Positions 8,148 to 16,121 of a stretch of DNA of 40,090 bases are shown here, in pieces. The DNA comes from GCA-002708315 sp964460905 (lineage in GTDB: Bacteria; Bacteroidota; Bacteroidia; Bacteroidales; F082), in the NCBI GenBank assembly GCA_964460905.1, contig CAYWRM010000037.1:1-40090 (forward strand). Direction: 5' to 3'. The notes under the pieces are model-generated. The model saw nothing but the letters and a program-made list of their open reading frames with translations. It was not told where the DNA came from and did no database searches. Both the position numbers and the translations under genes were made by a program. The number at the start of each line of letters is the position of its first letter. Within the stretch, counting starts at the first letter, position 1.

Positions 8148-9092
8148 CTAAAATTGTATACCCGACATGTACGTTGATGATATATTAAACTCATCAATAA
8201 GTTGCTTAATAATTTCATCTACAGATTTTATTTTATCTATTAGAACAGCAATCTGTCCAATTTCAAACTCACCTTCTGCTAGATTTCCCTCAAACATACC
8301 AAGTTTTGCTCTTCCATGACCTAATAATTTTGCCAATTCATCTTTTGAAATACATTCCCTCTCAGCTTCAACAACTTTATTTTGAAATTCATTTTTTAAT
8401 AGCCTAACAGGAATTAGTTTTTTGAAAAGTAGTTTAGTGTCACCGTCACCGGAATTAACAATAGCATCCTTAAACTTCTGGTGTGCTGATGATTCAACAG
8501 AAGATGCAAATAAACTTCCAATTTGAACACCTTCGGCACCAAGCGACATAGCTGCATACATTGAATTACCTGAAGCAATACCACCAGCTGCAATTATGGG
8601 AATCTTAATTATTTCCTTTAACATTGGGATCATAACCATTGTTGTAGTTTCCTCAAAACCATTATGTCCACCTGCTTCAAAACCTTCAGCAACTATTGCA
8701 TCAACATCAGCTGCCTGAGCTTTAAGTGCAAATTTCTTGTTTGCTACAACATGTACTACTTTAATTCCATTTTTCTTTAAATTAGAAGTATATTTTGCCG
8801 GATTACCTGCAGAAGTAAAAATAATTTTTACTCCTTCTTCAATTATTAGATCAATTATTTCATCTGTTTGTGAATAAAGTAAAGGAACATTAACACCAAA
8901 GGGGTAATTGGTTGCCTGTTTGCATTTTTTTATATGCTGCCTTAATGTATCAGGGTTCATGCTGCCCGCACCAATAAGACCCAATCCTCCGGCATTACTC
9001 ACAGCAGAAGCCAATTCCCAGCCGCTACACCATATCATTCCACCTTGAATAATTGGGTATTTAATATTGAATAGTTGAGTTATTTTGTTCAT
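8148..9092 (-). CDS. FMN-dependent nitronate monooxygenase / FabK-like enoyl-ACP reductase
   Basis: A TIM-barrel FMN flavoprotein of 314 residues. It begins with YPIIQGGMIWCSGWELASAV and continues with NAGGLGLIGAGSM; then FGVNVPLLY, IIFTSAGNPAKYT, VVHVVANKKFALKA, the AEGFEAGGHNG phosphate/His motif, and AAGGIASGNSMYAAMSLGAE with GVQIGSLFASS. Family members either oxidise nitronates or act as the FabK enoyl-ACP reductase, and Bacteroidota proteins of this type carry both names. The C-terminal segment GRAKLGMFEGNLAEGEFEIG is typical of the FabK-like branch. Sequence alone does not settle the choice. Confidence 0.85.
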   Translation of the reverse strand: MNKITQLFNIKYPIIQGGMIWCSGWELASAVSNAGGLGLIGAGSMNPDTLRQHIKKCKQATNYPFGVNVPLLYSQTDEIIDLIIEEGVKIIFTSAGNPAKYTSNLKKNGIKVVHVVANKKFALKAQAADVDAIVAEGFEAGGHNGFEETTTMVMIPMLKEIIKIPIIAAGGIASGNSMYAAMSLGAEGVQIGSLFASSVESSAHQKFKDAIVNSGDGDTKLLFKKLIPVRLLKNEFQNKVVEAERECISKDELAKLLGHGRAKLGMFEGNLAEGEFEIGQIAVLIDKIKSVDEIIKQLIDEFNISSTYMSGIQF

Positions 9093-9120
9093 GATGATTT
9101 TATGTTTGTTGCTATTTATT

Positions 9121-9252
9121 GAAGCTGTCTAAGAAGTTGAAAACGTCTGTCATTCTGAATGATAACGAAGAATCTAATATGTTGTTTAATGATCCCTTAG
9201 AGATTCTTCACTATCGTTCAGAATGACAAAAAACTAACTTTTTGGATAGCCT
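9121..9252. repeat. MITE/REP-like hairpin element
   Basis: A long imperfect inverted repeat. The outer arms GAAGCTGTCTAAGAAGTT (9121-9138) and AACTTTTTGGATAGCCTC (9235-9252) are complementary with a few mismatches. The inner arms GTCATTCTGAATGATAACGA (9149 onward) and TCGTTCAGAATGAC (ending 9227), with AGAATCT/AGATTCT, complete the hairpin. No ORF inside. The motif GTCATTCTGAA...AGAATCT is one I associate with many Bacteroidota intergenic regions. Confidence 0.6.
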
Positions 9253-9291
9253 CAGCAAGCCTAATGACCATTAACGACTCACGTAGTGTAT

Positions 9292-9948
9292 TTACGCCAT
9301 CTTCTCCAATATTGCCTTAACTATGTTATTTGCTCCATCATCAATATCTATTATTGTTGCATCCAGCATATAGCAAGGGGTTGTGAAAACTAGGTTTTCC
9401 TCATCAAATACTACATCACCATGGTTAGTTTCAACATGTGTAGCTCCCATTGCCTCAATGGTCTCGGCTGTGCCCTTATCCTTACCGATGGTAACACTTA
9501 CATCTTTTAAGATTTTTGCTATAAAAGCAGGAGCTATGCAAAGTGCGCCTATTGGTTTCTTCAAATCAATCATCTGTAGTACAGATTTTTCAACATCGGG
9601 GTTAACTGTAGCATTTGCTCCATCAAATGCCACTGTTGATAGATTTTTTGCTGCACCAAGTCCTCCGGGAAAAATTAAAGCATCAAAATCTTTTCCATCA
9701 AATTCACTCAATGGCTTAATGTCGCCACGTGCTATTCGTGCTGACTCAATTAACACATTTCGTGATTCATTCATCTCTTCACCTGTAATATGATTAATCA
9801 CATGGTATTGTTGAATATTAGGTGCAAAACACTGATATTCTCCACCTTGCCTACTTATTGCAAGCATTGTTAATGTAGCTTCATGGATCTCAGCACCATC
9901 GTATACTCCACTTCCGGAAAGTACAACTGCGAATTTTTTCTTTTCCAT
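9292..9948 (-). CDS. elbB: ElbB-type glyoxalase III (DJ-1/PfpI superfamily)
   Basis: A 218-residue class I glutamine-amidotransferase-like protein. It starts FAVVLSGSGVYDGAEIHEAT, the ElbB signature, followed by MLAISRQGGEYQCFAPNI, a DALIFPGGLGAAKNLSTVAF segment and the nucleophile elbow GALCIAPAF with its Cys. E. coli ElbB (also called ElbA or YhbL) has glyoxalase III activity and was linked to isoprenoid synthesis; its physiological role is unclear. It is divergent from the molybdenum hydroxylase genes with about 70 bases between starts, so the two promoters must lie back to back there. Confidence 0.93.
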   Translation of the reverse strand: MEKKKFAVVLSGSGVYDGAEIHEATLTMLAISRQGGEYQCFAPNIQQYHVINHITGEEMNESRNVLIESARIARGDIKPLSEFDGKDFDALIFPGGLGAAKNLSTVAFDGANATVNPDVEKSVLQMIDLKKPIGALCIAPAFIAKILKDVSVTIGKDKGTAETIEAMGATHVETNHGDVVFDEENLVFTTPCYMLDATIIDIDDGANNIVKAILEKMA

Positions 9949-10019
9949 TTTTTTCTTTTTAATGTTCTTAGTTGCTAAGATACAAAATATCCGTTCTTTT
10001 ATTAATTTTACAGTTTCTT

Positions 10020-11420
10020 ATGATTGAATTTATTTTAAATAGAGAATATATAAAAACAGAAGTAGCTTCGGGAAGTATTCTGCTTGACTTTATACGTGTA
10101 AATAAGCAACTGTTAGGCACTAAAATAGGATGCCGCGAAGGTGATTGTGGCGCATGTACAGTTCTTTTAGGAGCTCTCAATAAGGAAGGAAACATTGAGT
10201 ATAAAACAATTGTTTCATGCCTTACACCAATTGCAAGTGTTCAAGGCAAACATGTTGTTACGGTTGAAGGATTGAATCTGCCGGAAGGTTTAACATCGGT
10301 TCAGGATGCAATAAAAAATAATAATGCAACCCAATGTGGCTTTTGCACACCTGGCTTTGTGATTTCGTTAACCGGATACGCCTTCAGTAAAAATACTTCT
10401 ATTAAAGGAATTAAAGATTCTGTTAGCGGAAATATATGTAGGTGTACAGGATACAAATCAATTGAAAAAGCTACCGAAGAGATTGAGCGTGTTCTTGCTG
10501 ACAAAAATGACTCAGACACAACAAAATGGTTAATCGACAATAAATTTATACCTGATTATTTTACGGAAATACCTTCGAGATTGGCAAAGATTCAAACGAA
10601 TAAAGTTGGAACCAGCAATAGCACTATTGTTGGCGGAGGAACTGATCTTTATGTTACACAGGCTTATAAATATCAAGAAGAGGACATTGATTTGGTCTCT
10701 GAAAAAAAAGACTATAACAAAATCATAATCCGCGATAATATATGTTCAATTGGTGCTGGTGCTACTGTTTCTGATATTCTTAATGTATCGGATTTGCATA
10801 ATTTTTTCCCGGAATTAAATAATTTCTTCAAACTTATTTCCTCGAAGCAAATTCGTAATATGGGTACCTTAGGTGGAAATTTGGTAAATGCATCTCCAAT
10901 TGCAGATTTGTCAATTTTTTTTATTGCTCTAAATAGTAAAATTAGTATTATAAATAAGCAGGAAAATATCAGGGCAATTTTTCTTAAGGATTTTTTCAAA
11001 GCATATAAATCAATTGATCTTAATGAGGGAGAAATCATTAAAGAGCTAACCTTTACCCTTCCCCATAATAAACGATATTTTAATTTTGAGAAAGTAAGTA
11101 AACGTACACATCTGGATATTGCAAGTGTTAATTCGGCAATGAGTATTAGCATTAAAAACAATATTATTGAAGATATTCATATATCTGCAGGCGGTGTTTC
11201 TCCTATTCCATTATTTCTGAAAAACACATGCTTATTTTTAGCAGGAAAAGTATTGTCTTTAGAAAATATTCGAAAAGCACATTGTATGTTGAAAGAAGAA
11301 ATATCTCCGATTAGTGATGTAAGGGGTAGTAAAGAGTATAAAAGACTGTTAATTCGCCAATTGTATTATAGTCATTTTTTAAAATTGTTTCCTGAAATTA
11401 TTGATGTTTCAGATATATAA
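10020..11420 (+). CDS. Xanthine dehydrogenase-type small subunit (2Fe-2S plus FAD domains)
   Basis: The electron-transfer subunit of a molybdenum hydroxylase, 466 residues from this start. I chose the ATG at 10020 because MIEFILNREYIKTEVASG aligns with the beginning of the plant-type ferredoxin fold; the in-frame ATG at 9972 would add a non-conserved tail. The first [2Fe-2S] ligands are CREGDCGACTVLLG plus a later Cys; the second cluster domain has QCGFCTPGFVIS and GNICRCTGYKSI. From about residue 180 the FAD domain shows TIVGGGTDLYV and IRNMGTLGGNLVNASPIADL. Together with the next gene it forms an XdhAB-like enzyme, probably for a purine. No XdhC maturation gene is nearby. Confidence 0.93.
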   Translation: MIEFILNREYIKTEVASGSILLDFIRVNKQLLGTKIGCREGDCGACTVLLGALNKEGNIEYKTIVSCLTPIASVQGKHVVTVEGLNLPEGLTSVQDAIKNNNATQCGFCTPGFVISLTGYAFSKNTSIKGIKDSVSGNICRCTGYKSIEKATEEIERVLADKNDSDTTKWLIDNKFIPDYFTEIPSRLAKIQTNKVGTSNSTIVGGGTDLYVTQAYKYQEEDIDLVSEKKDYNKIIIRDNICSIGAGATVSDILNVSDLHNFFPELNNFFKLISSKQIRNMGTLGGNLVNASPIADLSIFFIALNSKISIINKQENIRAIFLKDFFKAYKSIDLNEGEIIKELTFTLPHNKRYFNFEKVSKRTHLDIASVNSAMSISIKNNIIEDIHISAGGVSPIPLFLKNTCLFLAGKVLSLENIRKAHCMLKEEISPISDVRGSKEYKRLLIRQLYYSHFLKLFPEIIDVSDI

Positions 11421-11428
11421 TATTAAGT

Positions 11429-13681
11429 ATGAAAAATATTGACTCCATAAATCATGTTCGTGGAAAATCCATATTTGTTGATGACATAATTGTTAATCAG
11501 GGAACATTATTTGGAGTTGTTTTGGGATCACCCATTGCTTATGGAGTAATTAAAAAGCTAAATTTTGACAAGGCATTGAAAACAGATGGTGTTGTTAGAA
11601 TATTCACTTATGAAGACATTCCGGGCGAAAATCAAATAGGTGCAATTATTAAAGATGAAGAACTTTTTGCAGAATCGGAAGTTCATTTTGTTGGTCAACC
11701 CATTGCCCTTATTGTGGCTGAAACAGAACAAATGGCATTAAAAGCCAGAAAGCTTATTCATCTGGATATAGAAGAAAAAGAACCAACAACATCAGTATTT
11801 GTAGCTAAAGAAAAGGAACAGTTTATTGCTCCTCCACGAACTTTTAGCTTAGGCAATACTGCTGAAGCATGGAATAATTGCGATCATATATTTGAGGGTA
11901 ACGCAATTTCAGGAGGACAGGAACATTTATATCTTGAAACTCAAGGTTCATATGCTATTCCACAAGAAAACGGATGTATAAAAATATTTTCATCAACACA
12001 GGGACCTACTGCTGTGCAAAAATTTGGAGCTCGTGTATTAGGTATCCCTATGCATAAGATAGAAGTAGATGTTGTGCGGTTGGGTGGTGCCTTTGGTGGC
12101 AAAGAAGATCAGGCAACACCATGGGCAATAATGGCTGCATTGGCTGTTTATCATCTGCAAAAACCTGTAAAAGTTATTCTTAGTCGTCATGACGATATGC
12201 ACATGACCGGAAATCGTCATCCATACAATACTAATTTTAAAATTGGATTATCCAACGATCTTAAAATAGTAGCTTTTGAAGCTGATTATTTGCAAAACGC
12301 AGGTGCGTCAGCTGATCTTTCACCAGCCATCACCGAAAGAACATTATTTCATACTACTAACAGTTATTTTGTACCAAATGTAAGAACAACTGTTTATAGC
12401 TGCAAAACTAACCTTCCTCCCAATACTGCTTTCCGTGGGTTTGGGGCGCCACAAGGGGTTTATGTAATGGAAGCTGCCATTAAACATGCGGCAAATAAAC
12501 TTAGCATCCGCGCTAGGGAGATACAAAAAGTTAATTTGTTGGTTGAAAATGACGAATTTCCATATGGACAAATTGCTAAAAATGTTGAGTTAACAAGTCT
12601 TTGGAATACGGCTCATAAAAAATTTAATATTGAGAAGCTTGAAAAAGAAGTAAATGACTTTAATAGTTCAAGTAATCTTTTTAAAAGAGGTATATCAATT
12701 ACACCTATTACATTTGGGATTTCATTTACAAACACAATGATGAATCATGCGCGAGCATTGGTGCATATCTATCAGGATGGAAGTATTGGCATTAGTACCG
12801 GAGCTGTTGAAATGGGGCAAAGCGTAAATACAAAGATGGTACAGGTGGCAGTGAGTATATTTTCTGTGAAAACCGAAAGAATCAAGATAGAGTCAACCAA
12901 TACTACACGGGTTGCAAATACATCCCCATCAGCAGCAAGCTCCACTGCCGACCTTAATGGTAAAGCTGTGGAGTTGGCATGTAATGCACTGCTTGAGAGA
13001 TTAAAATCAACTGCAGCTAAAGTTTTTAAAGCCAAGATCGGCCAAATTCACTTAATAGATGAAACGGTTTTTGTTGATGATAAGAAAACTAAATTAACCT
13101 GGGATGAACTTGTTTGGGAAGCATTTGCGAATCGGGTTTGCTTAACTGAAAACAGCCATTACTCAACTCCCAAAATTCACTTTGATAAAACTAAAGAAAA
13201 GGGTCATCCTTTTATATATCATGTTTATGGTATTGCAATAACAACAGCAACAGTTGATTGCATAAGGGGTACTTATGAAATTGACTCTGTGAAAATTGTA
13301 CATGATTTTGGTAAAAGTATAAATCAGGAAATTGACAATGGACAAATAGAAGGTGCTGTGGTGCAAGGTATTGGATGGATGACAATGGAGGATGTTGTTT
13401 ATGATGATAAAGGGAGGCTTCAGTCAAATGCATTATCAACTTACAAGGTTCCTGATATTTATTCAGTTCCTGGTACAATCGAAATAATACCTCTGGATAC
13501 CACTGGTGATGAAAATGCTATATTAAAATCTAAAGCTGTAGGAGAACCTCCATTTATGTATGGAGTTGGTGCATTTTTTGCTTTACAAGATGCCATTAAA
13601 AATTATAATCCTGTTTACAACCAAAAGTTTGATTCGCCAATGACTCCTGAAAAGGTACTGATGGGATTATATTACAAATAA
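11429..13681 (+). CDS. Xanthine dehydrogenase-type molybdopterin-binding subunit
   Basis: The catalytic subunit, 750 residues, starting eight bases after the stop of the small subunit and so almost certainly co-translated. Diagnostic segments in order: GGQEHLYLETQGSYAIP, RLGGAFGGKEDQATPWAIMA, TAFRGFGAPQGVYVMEAAIK, STGAVEMGQSVNTKMVQVA and, near the C-terminus, KAVGEPPFMYGVGAFFALQD with the catalytic Glu. In the xanthine dehydrogenase family these bind molybdopterin cytosine or pyran dinucleotide and hydroxylate purines. The FRGFG arginine fits a xanthine/hypoxanthine substrate, but related aldehyde oxidases cannot be excluded. A tRNA-associated element follows 55 bases downstream. Confidence 0.93.
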   Translation: MKNIDSINHVRGKSIFVDDIIVNQGTLFGVVLGSPIAYGVIKKLNFDKALKTDGVVRIFTYEDIPGENQIGAIIKDEELFAESEVHFVGQPIALIVAETEQMALKARKLIHLDIEEKEPTTSVFVAKEKEQFIAPPRTFSLGNTAEAWNNCDHIFEGNAISGGQEHLYLETQGSYAIPQENGCIKIFSSTQGPTAVQKFGARVLGIPMHKIEVDVVRLGGAFGGKEDQATPWAIMAALAVYHLQKPVKVILSRHDDMHMTGNRHPYNTNFKIGLSNDLKIVAFEADYLQNAGASADLSPAITERTLFHTTNSYFVPNVRTTVYSCKTNLPPNTAFRGFGAPQGVYVMEAAIKHAANKLSIRAREIQKVNLLVENDEFPYGQIAKNVELTSLWNTAHKKFNIEKLEKEVNDFNSSSNLFKRGISITPITFGISFTNTMMNHARALVHIYQDGSIGISTGAVEMGQSVNTKMVQVAVSIFSVKTERIKIESTNTTRVANTSPSAASSTADLNGKAVELACNALLERLKSTAAKVFKAKIGQIHLIDETVFVDDKKTKLTWDELVWEAFANRVCLTENSHYSTPKIHFDKTKEKGHPFIYHVYGIAITTATVDCIRGTYEIDSVKIVHDFGKSINQEIDNGQIEGAVVQGIGWMTMEDVVYDDKGRLQSNALSTYKVPDIYSVPGTIEIIPLDTTGDENAILKSKAVGEPPFMYGVGAFFALQDAIKNYNPVYNQKFDSPMTPEKVLMGLYYK

Positions 13682-13712
13682 TATTTCACCATTCCTGAAA
13701 CCGAAAAAATAT

Positions 13713-13720
13713 TACTTTTG
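13713..13720 (+). promoter_or_regulatory. -7 box of the tRNA-Arg locus, upstream of the broken tRNA half
   Basis: TACTTTTG matches TANNTTTG exactly and lies 15 bases before the first GGCCCCATAG sequence, the distance expected for a tRNA gene promoter. No good TTTG is seen at -33. No comparable box is found immediately before the intact tRNA copy at 14033, where the nuclease gene stops two bases away. Confidence 0.6.
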
Positions 13721-13735
13721 CACTTCCAAATTAAA

Positions 13736-13788
13736 GGCCCCATAGTTCAAGGGATACCTGCCTGCCGGCAGGCAGGGAATAGAAGTTT
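13736..13788 (+). pseudogene. Duplicated 5' half of tRNA-Arg(CCT), split by a palindrome
   Basis: Bases 13736-13756 and 13777-13788 together equal nucleotides 1-33 of the intact tRNA-Arg at 14033, with no mismatch. The copy begins exactly at the mature 5' end and stops exactly before the anticodon CCT. A 20-bp palindrome is inserted between tRNA nucleotides 21 and 22 (D-loop). The copy cannot make a tRNA. It retains the apparent native promoter. Confidence 0.85.
13757..13776. repeat. 20-bp perfect palindrome inserted in the tRNA half
   Basis: CCTGCCTGCCGGCAGGCAGG is fully self-complementary with no loop and is very GC-rich in an AT-rich surrounding. It interrupts the D-loop of the duplicated tRNA half and is absent from the intact copy, so it was either inserted or belongs to the element. 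Confidence 0.85.
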
Positions 13789-13793
13789 GAATT

Positions 13794-14030
13794 ATGTACA
13801 CTGTATATGCAATAGTAAGTGAAGTAGATGGTAGAATTTATGTAGGTTTCACGTCCAATTTTGAAAAAAGACTTTATGAACATAACCATGGAAAAACAAG
13901 ATCAACAAAAGGATACATCCCCTGGAAAATGTTATTTTTGGAAAAAGTTGAGACAAGGTTAGAAGCAAGAAAAAGAGAGAAGTATTTAAAAAGCGGTATA
14001 GGTAAAGAATATTTAAAATCAATTAAATAA
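13794..14030 (+). CDS. Small GIY-YIG nuclease (URI/SLX1-like)
   Basis: A 78-residue single-domain GIY-YIG nuclease. Catalytic elements are visible: VYAI (first Tyr), RIYVGFTS (second Tyr and Gly), RLYEHNHG (Arg and His), STKGYIPWKMLFLEK and the metal-binding Glu region EARKREKYLKSG. There is no extra DNA-binding domain. Stand-alone proteins of this size are very common in Bacteroidota, often in many copies, and their role is poorly known; larger relatives are homing endonucleases, UvrC and SLX1. Its position between two copies of a tRNA 5' half, with almost no spare sequence, points to a selfish or homing role. Confidence 0.9.
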   Translation: MYTVYAIVSEVDGRIYVGFTSNFEKRLYEHNHGKTRSTKGYIPWKMLFLEKVETRLEARKREKYLKSGIGKEYLKSIK

Positions 14031-14032
14031 TT

Positions 14033-14104
14033 GGCCCCATAGTTCAAGGGATAGAATAGAAGTTTCCTAAACTTTAGATCCAGGTTCGAGTCCTGGTGGG
14101 GCTA
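14033..14104 (+). tRNA. tRNA-Arg(CCT)
   Basis: A full cloverleaf: acceptor GGCCCCA/TGGGGCT (G1-T72 wobble), TA at 8-9, D-stem GTTC/GAAT with loop AAGGGATA, anticodon stem GAAGT/ACTTT with loop TTCCTAA (anticodon CCT at 14066-14068), variable AGAT, T-arm CCAGG-TTCGAGT-CCTGG and discriminator A. CCA is not encoded. It reads AGG codons. Confidence 0.93.
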
Positions 14105-15018
14105 CTAAAACTTTTTATAAATCATTGATTATCAACTTTAAAAACTTCTTTACAGGATTCAATTGGTACGTAATTTGGTATGCAACCAAAATTATGCCAT
14201 ATTTCACTTCTCAACACTGTAACTCAAGTACAAATTTATGAATTTAGATTTTATTAGTTATCAAATGACAAGAATTTCTAATTTCAAAAGCGTAGCAATC
14301 TATCAATCTTAGCATGAGCCATAGTCAACCTTGCTGATTCCGATAAAAATAAGCAAGCTATCAGCATTTATATAAGGTTTACTTTGGTGTAATGCGGATT
14401 ACTTTTGCGGTGGTTTTTGGAATACTACCATACAGATAGGTCACAGCATATCCCCCCTGTCTGAGATCCAATGCTACAGCCTATAATTTGTATATTTTGT
14501 ACACCTAATTAAGGGTGCTGGTATAATAACATAATATGAAAAGGTATAAATATGTTTACTGAACACACGCGATGTTTTTAACGCATATATTACAATGTAT
14601 GATATTGGAATGAATACTAACCCGATACTAATAACCGAATGTTTTGTTAGCTTTTACAGCCAACACTAATCACCAATATCTCCGTAACGCCTATTAACAC
14701 TACCTTATAGCATACTCACCCAGGTGGTTTGTGTGTGTTTCCTTAGTAGTATTACAAGTTAGTAGGGTGGCTTCCAAAATCAACGCTTCAATTTGAAATA
14801 GCTACAAATTAGTTAACATTAATTGTTTACTCTTTTACACATCGATTTATTTTATATATTTGAGTGCTGCTAAAGAAAATTAACATGACTTATTACACTG
14901 AAAGCATTATTACTTACAGCAGCAGCGGCACACAATACATACCAACAGAGGGGTAATAAACGTAACTTTTAGTGTTTGGGTAATGAAGAAATAAACGTAC
15001 TAGTAACTTTATACATAC
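14105..15018. other. 914 bases without a recognisable gene
   Basis: An AT-rich stretch between the tRNA and the first cassette boundary. No ORF of useful length, no integrase gene, and no clear attC. It contains a direct repeat of AATAAACGTA near 14958 and 14991. It may be decayed cassette or element DNA; nothing firmer can be said. Confidence 0.5.
14855..14956 (+). promoter_or_regulatory. Possible promoter and 23-codon ORF ahead of the cassettes
   Basis: TATATTTG (14855-14862) fits TANNTTTG. It is followed 22 bases later by an ATG (14885) opening a 23-residue reading frame that begins MTYYTESIITYSSSG and stops at 14956. With no -33 box, both are weak. If real, this could be the promoter that transcribes the cassette array. 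Confidence 0.2.
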
Positions 15019-15169
15019 GTTAGGCATAATGAGCCTCCTTTAGAAAATTATTGATTCTATTTACTTCATTTTCACATAATAGGTCGAGAATTAAGCAAAA
15101 TGAAAACATATAAAAGACTAAATATAAAGTATTAATATTGACTTCTATTCAAAATAAAAAAGATGAAGG

Positions 15170-15991
15170 ATGTTAAATAAAAATATAAAAAGTTTTGTTG
15201 AATATATTGAGCTTGTTGACAAGCTCATTGATGCAAAAGCTGCCTCAAAACTAGAAATTACTGCTTTGTTTCGAGGTCAATCAGAAAGCAAGCCATTACT
15301 TCCTTCGGTTGCTAGAGAAGACAATGGTATTAATACAATTGACTTGGAAAAAAAAATGTTGTATGAGCTAATGAGAAGAGCAGCTTTCAAGGTTAAACAA
15401 TTTCTTGTTGATGAATGGGAGTGGCTTGTCTGGGCTCAACATTATGGAATGAAAACTAGGCTATTAGACTGGACAAGTAATCCATTAACAGCGCTTTGGT
15501 TTGCATGCTCAAATGTGTATAAACTGAAATCAGATTCTTTTGTTTATGTGCTTATTGCTACTGAAAAAATGATACTGAATAAACTTGATGAACCATCTCC
15601 TTTCGAAATTAGTAATACTAAAGTATACAAGCCATCATTGAATAATGAAAGAATTATTGCACAAAATGGTTGGTTCACTTCTCATAAATATTCAACAAGA
15701 AGTCATAAAGTTCTGCCATTAGAGAATGTTAGAGGAATGAAAGATCTTATGTTTGAAATCTGTATTCCAGCAACAATCAAGAAAGAAATTCTAGTAAAAT
15801 TGAACACTATGGGAATTAATAATGAAAGTCTTTTCCCAGGAATTAGCGGTCTTTGTGATCAGATAAACTGGGATTTCAATCCATCTAACATCTATTACAA
15901 TAAGTTTGCAGACAAGGAATTAAAATTAATAACAACAAAAGAAATAAAACAACTAACATCAGGAATCACTATGCCTAACGCTCATAAATAA
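15170..15991 (+). CDS. FRG-domain protein (cassette 1)
   Basis: A 273-residue protein with the FRG domain named after its Phe-Arg-Gly motif. Visible: ALFRGQSESKPLLPSVARED (about 32-51), an acidic helix with LEKKMLYELMRR, and the core EWLVWAQHYGMKTRLLDWTS followed by NPLTALWFACSN (about 84-115). The biochemical function of FRG proteins is not known; they occur often in mobile elements and near defence genes. The last residues (MPNAHK) are encoded inside the attC site, as is usual for tightly packed cassettes. A GAAGG sequence sits directly before the ATG, rather close for a ribosome binding site. Confidence 0.85.
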   Translation: MLNKNIKSFVEYIELVDKLIDAKAASKLEITALFRGQSESKPLLPSVAREDNGINTIDLEKKMLYELMRRAAFKVKQFLVDEWEWLVWAQHYGMKTRLLDWTSNPLTALWFACSNVYKLKSDSFVYVLIATEKMILNKLDEPSPFEISNTKVYKPSLNNERIIAQNGWFTSHKYSTRSHKVLPLENVRGMKDLMFEICIPATIKKEILVKLNTMGINNESLFPGISGLCDQINWDFNPSNIYYNKFADKELKLITTKEIKQLTSGITMPNAHK

Positions 15992-16100
15992 TTGCCGTGA
16001 CAATTATAAACTTCACATTTGTCGTACGTTTCAAGTCTGGTAAAACCAGACAAGAAACTGCATCGCACCCGGCAACTATTCATAGCGCAAACCGTTAGGC
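15973..16100 (+). other. attC-like site 1 (end of cassette 1)
   Basis: The site runs from core GCCTAAC (15973-15979) to GTTAGGC (16094-16100), 128 bases. The inner arms also pair: ATAAATAATTGCCG (from 15983) with CGGCAACTATTCAT (near 16070), allowing G-T pairs, giving the extended bottom-strand hairpin expected of attC. A further small hairpin, GTCTGG/CCAGAC, lies in the middle. Confidence 0.7.
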
Positions 16101-16121
16101 ACAATTAAAAATGAAAAAAAC

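Larger units (their letters stand above)
13736..14065 (+). mobile_element. Candidate tRNA-targeting GIY-YIG mini-element
   Basis: Layout: promoter, tRNA nucleotides 1-33 (with palindrome), GIY-YIG gene, tRNA nucleotides 1-33 again, then nucleotides 34-73 completing the tRNA. The 33-base direct repeat brackets a single nuclease gene whose ATG is five bases after the first copy and whose stop is two bases before the second. The simplest reading is insertion between tRNA positions 33 and 34 of an element that carries a replacement 5' half. Insertion upstream of the tRNA gives the same sequence. Function and mobility are inferred. Confidence 0.55.

Noticed and set aside
9972..10019. In-frame upstream ATG for the xanthine dehydrogenase-type small subunit, adding 16 residues
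   Set aside because: The extra residues (MLRYKISVLLLILQFL) do not belong to the ferredoxin fold and would overlap the promoter space of the divergent elbB gene; the ATG at 10020 fits the family start.
10712..11161. 149-codon minus-strand ORF in the small subunit gene
   Set aside because: Antisense to a clear FAD-binding domain; no recognisable features of its own.
14105..15018. Possible integron integrase or attI site ahead of the cassettes
   Set aside because: No ORF of integrase size in either strand and no convincing attI-like site; the array is treated as integrase-free.
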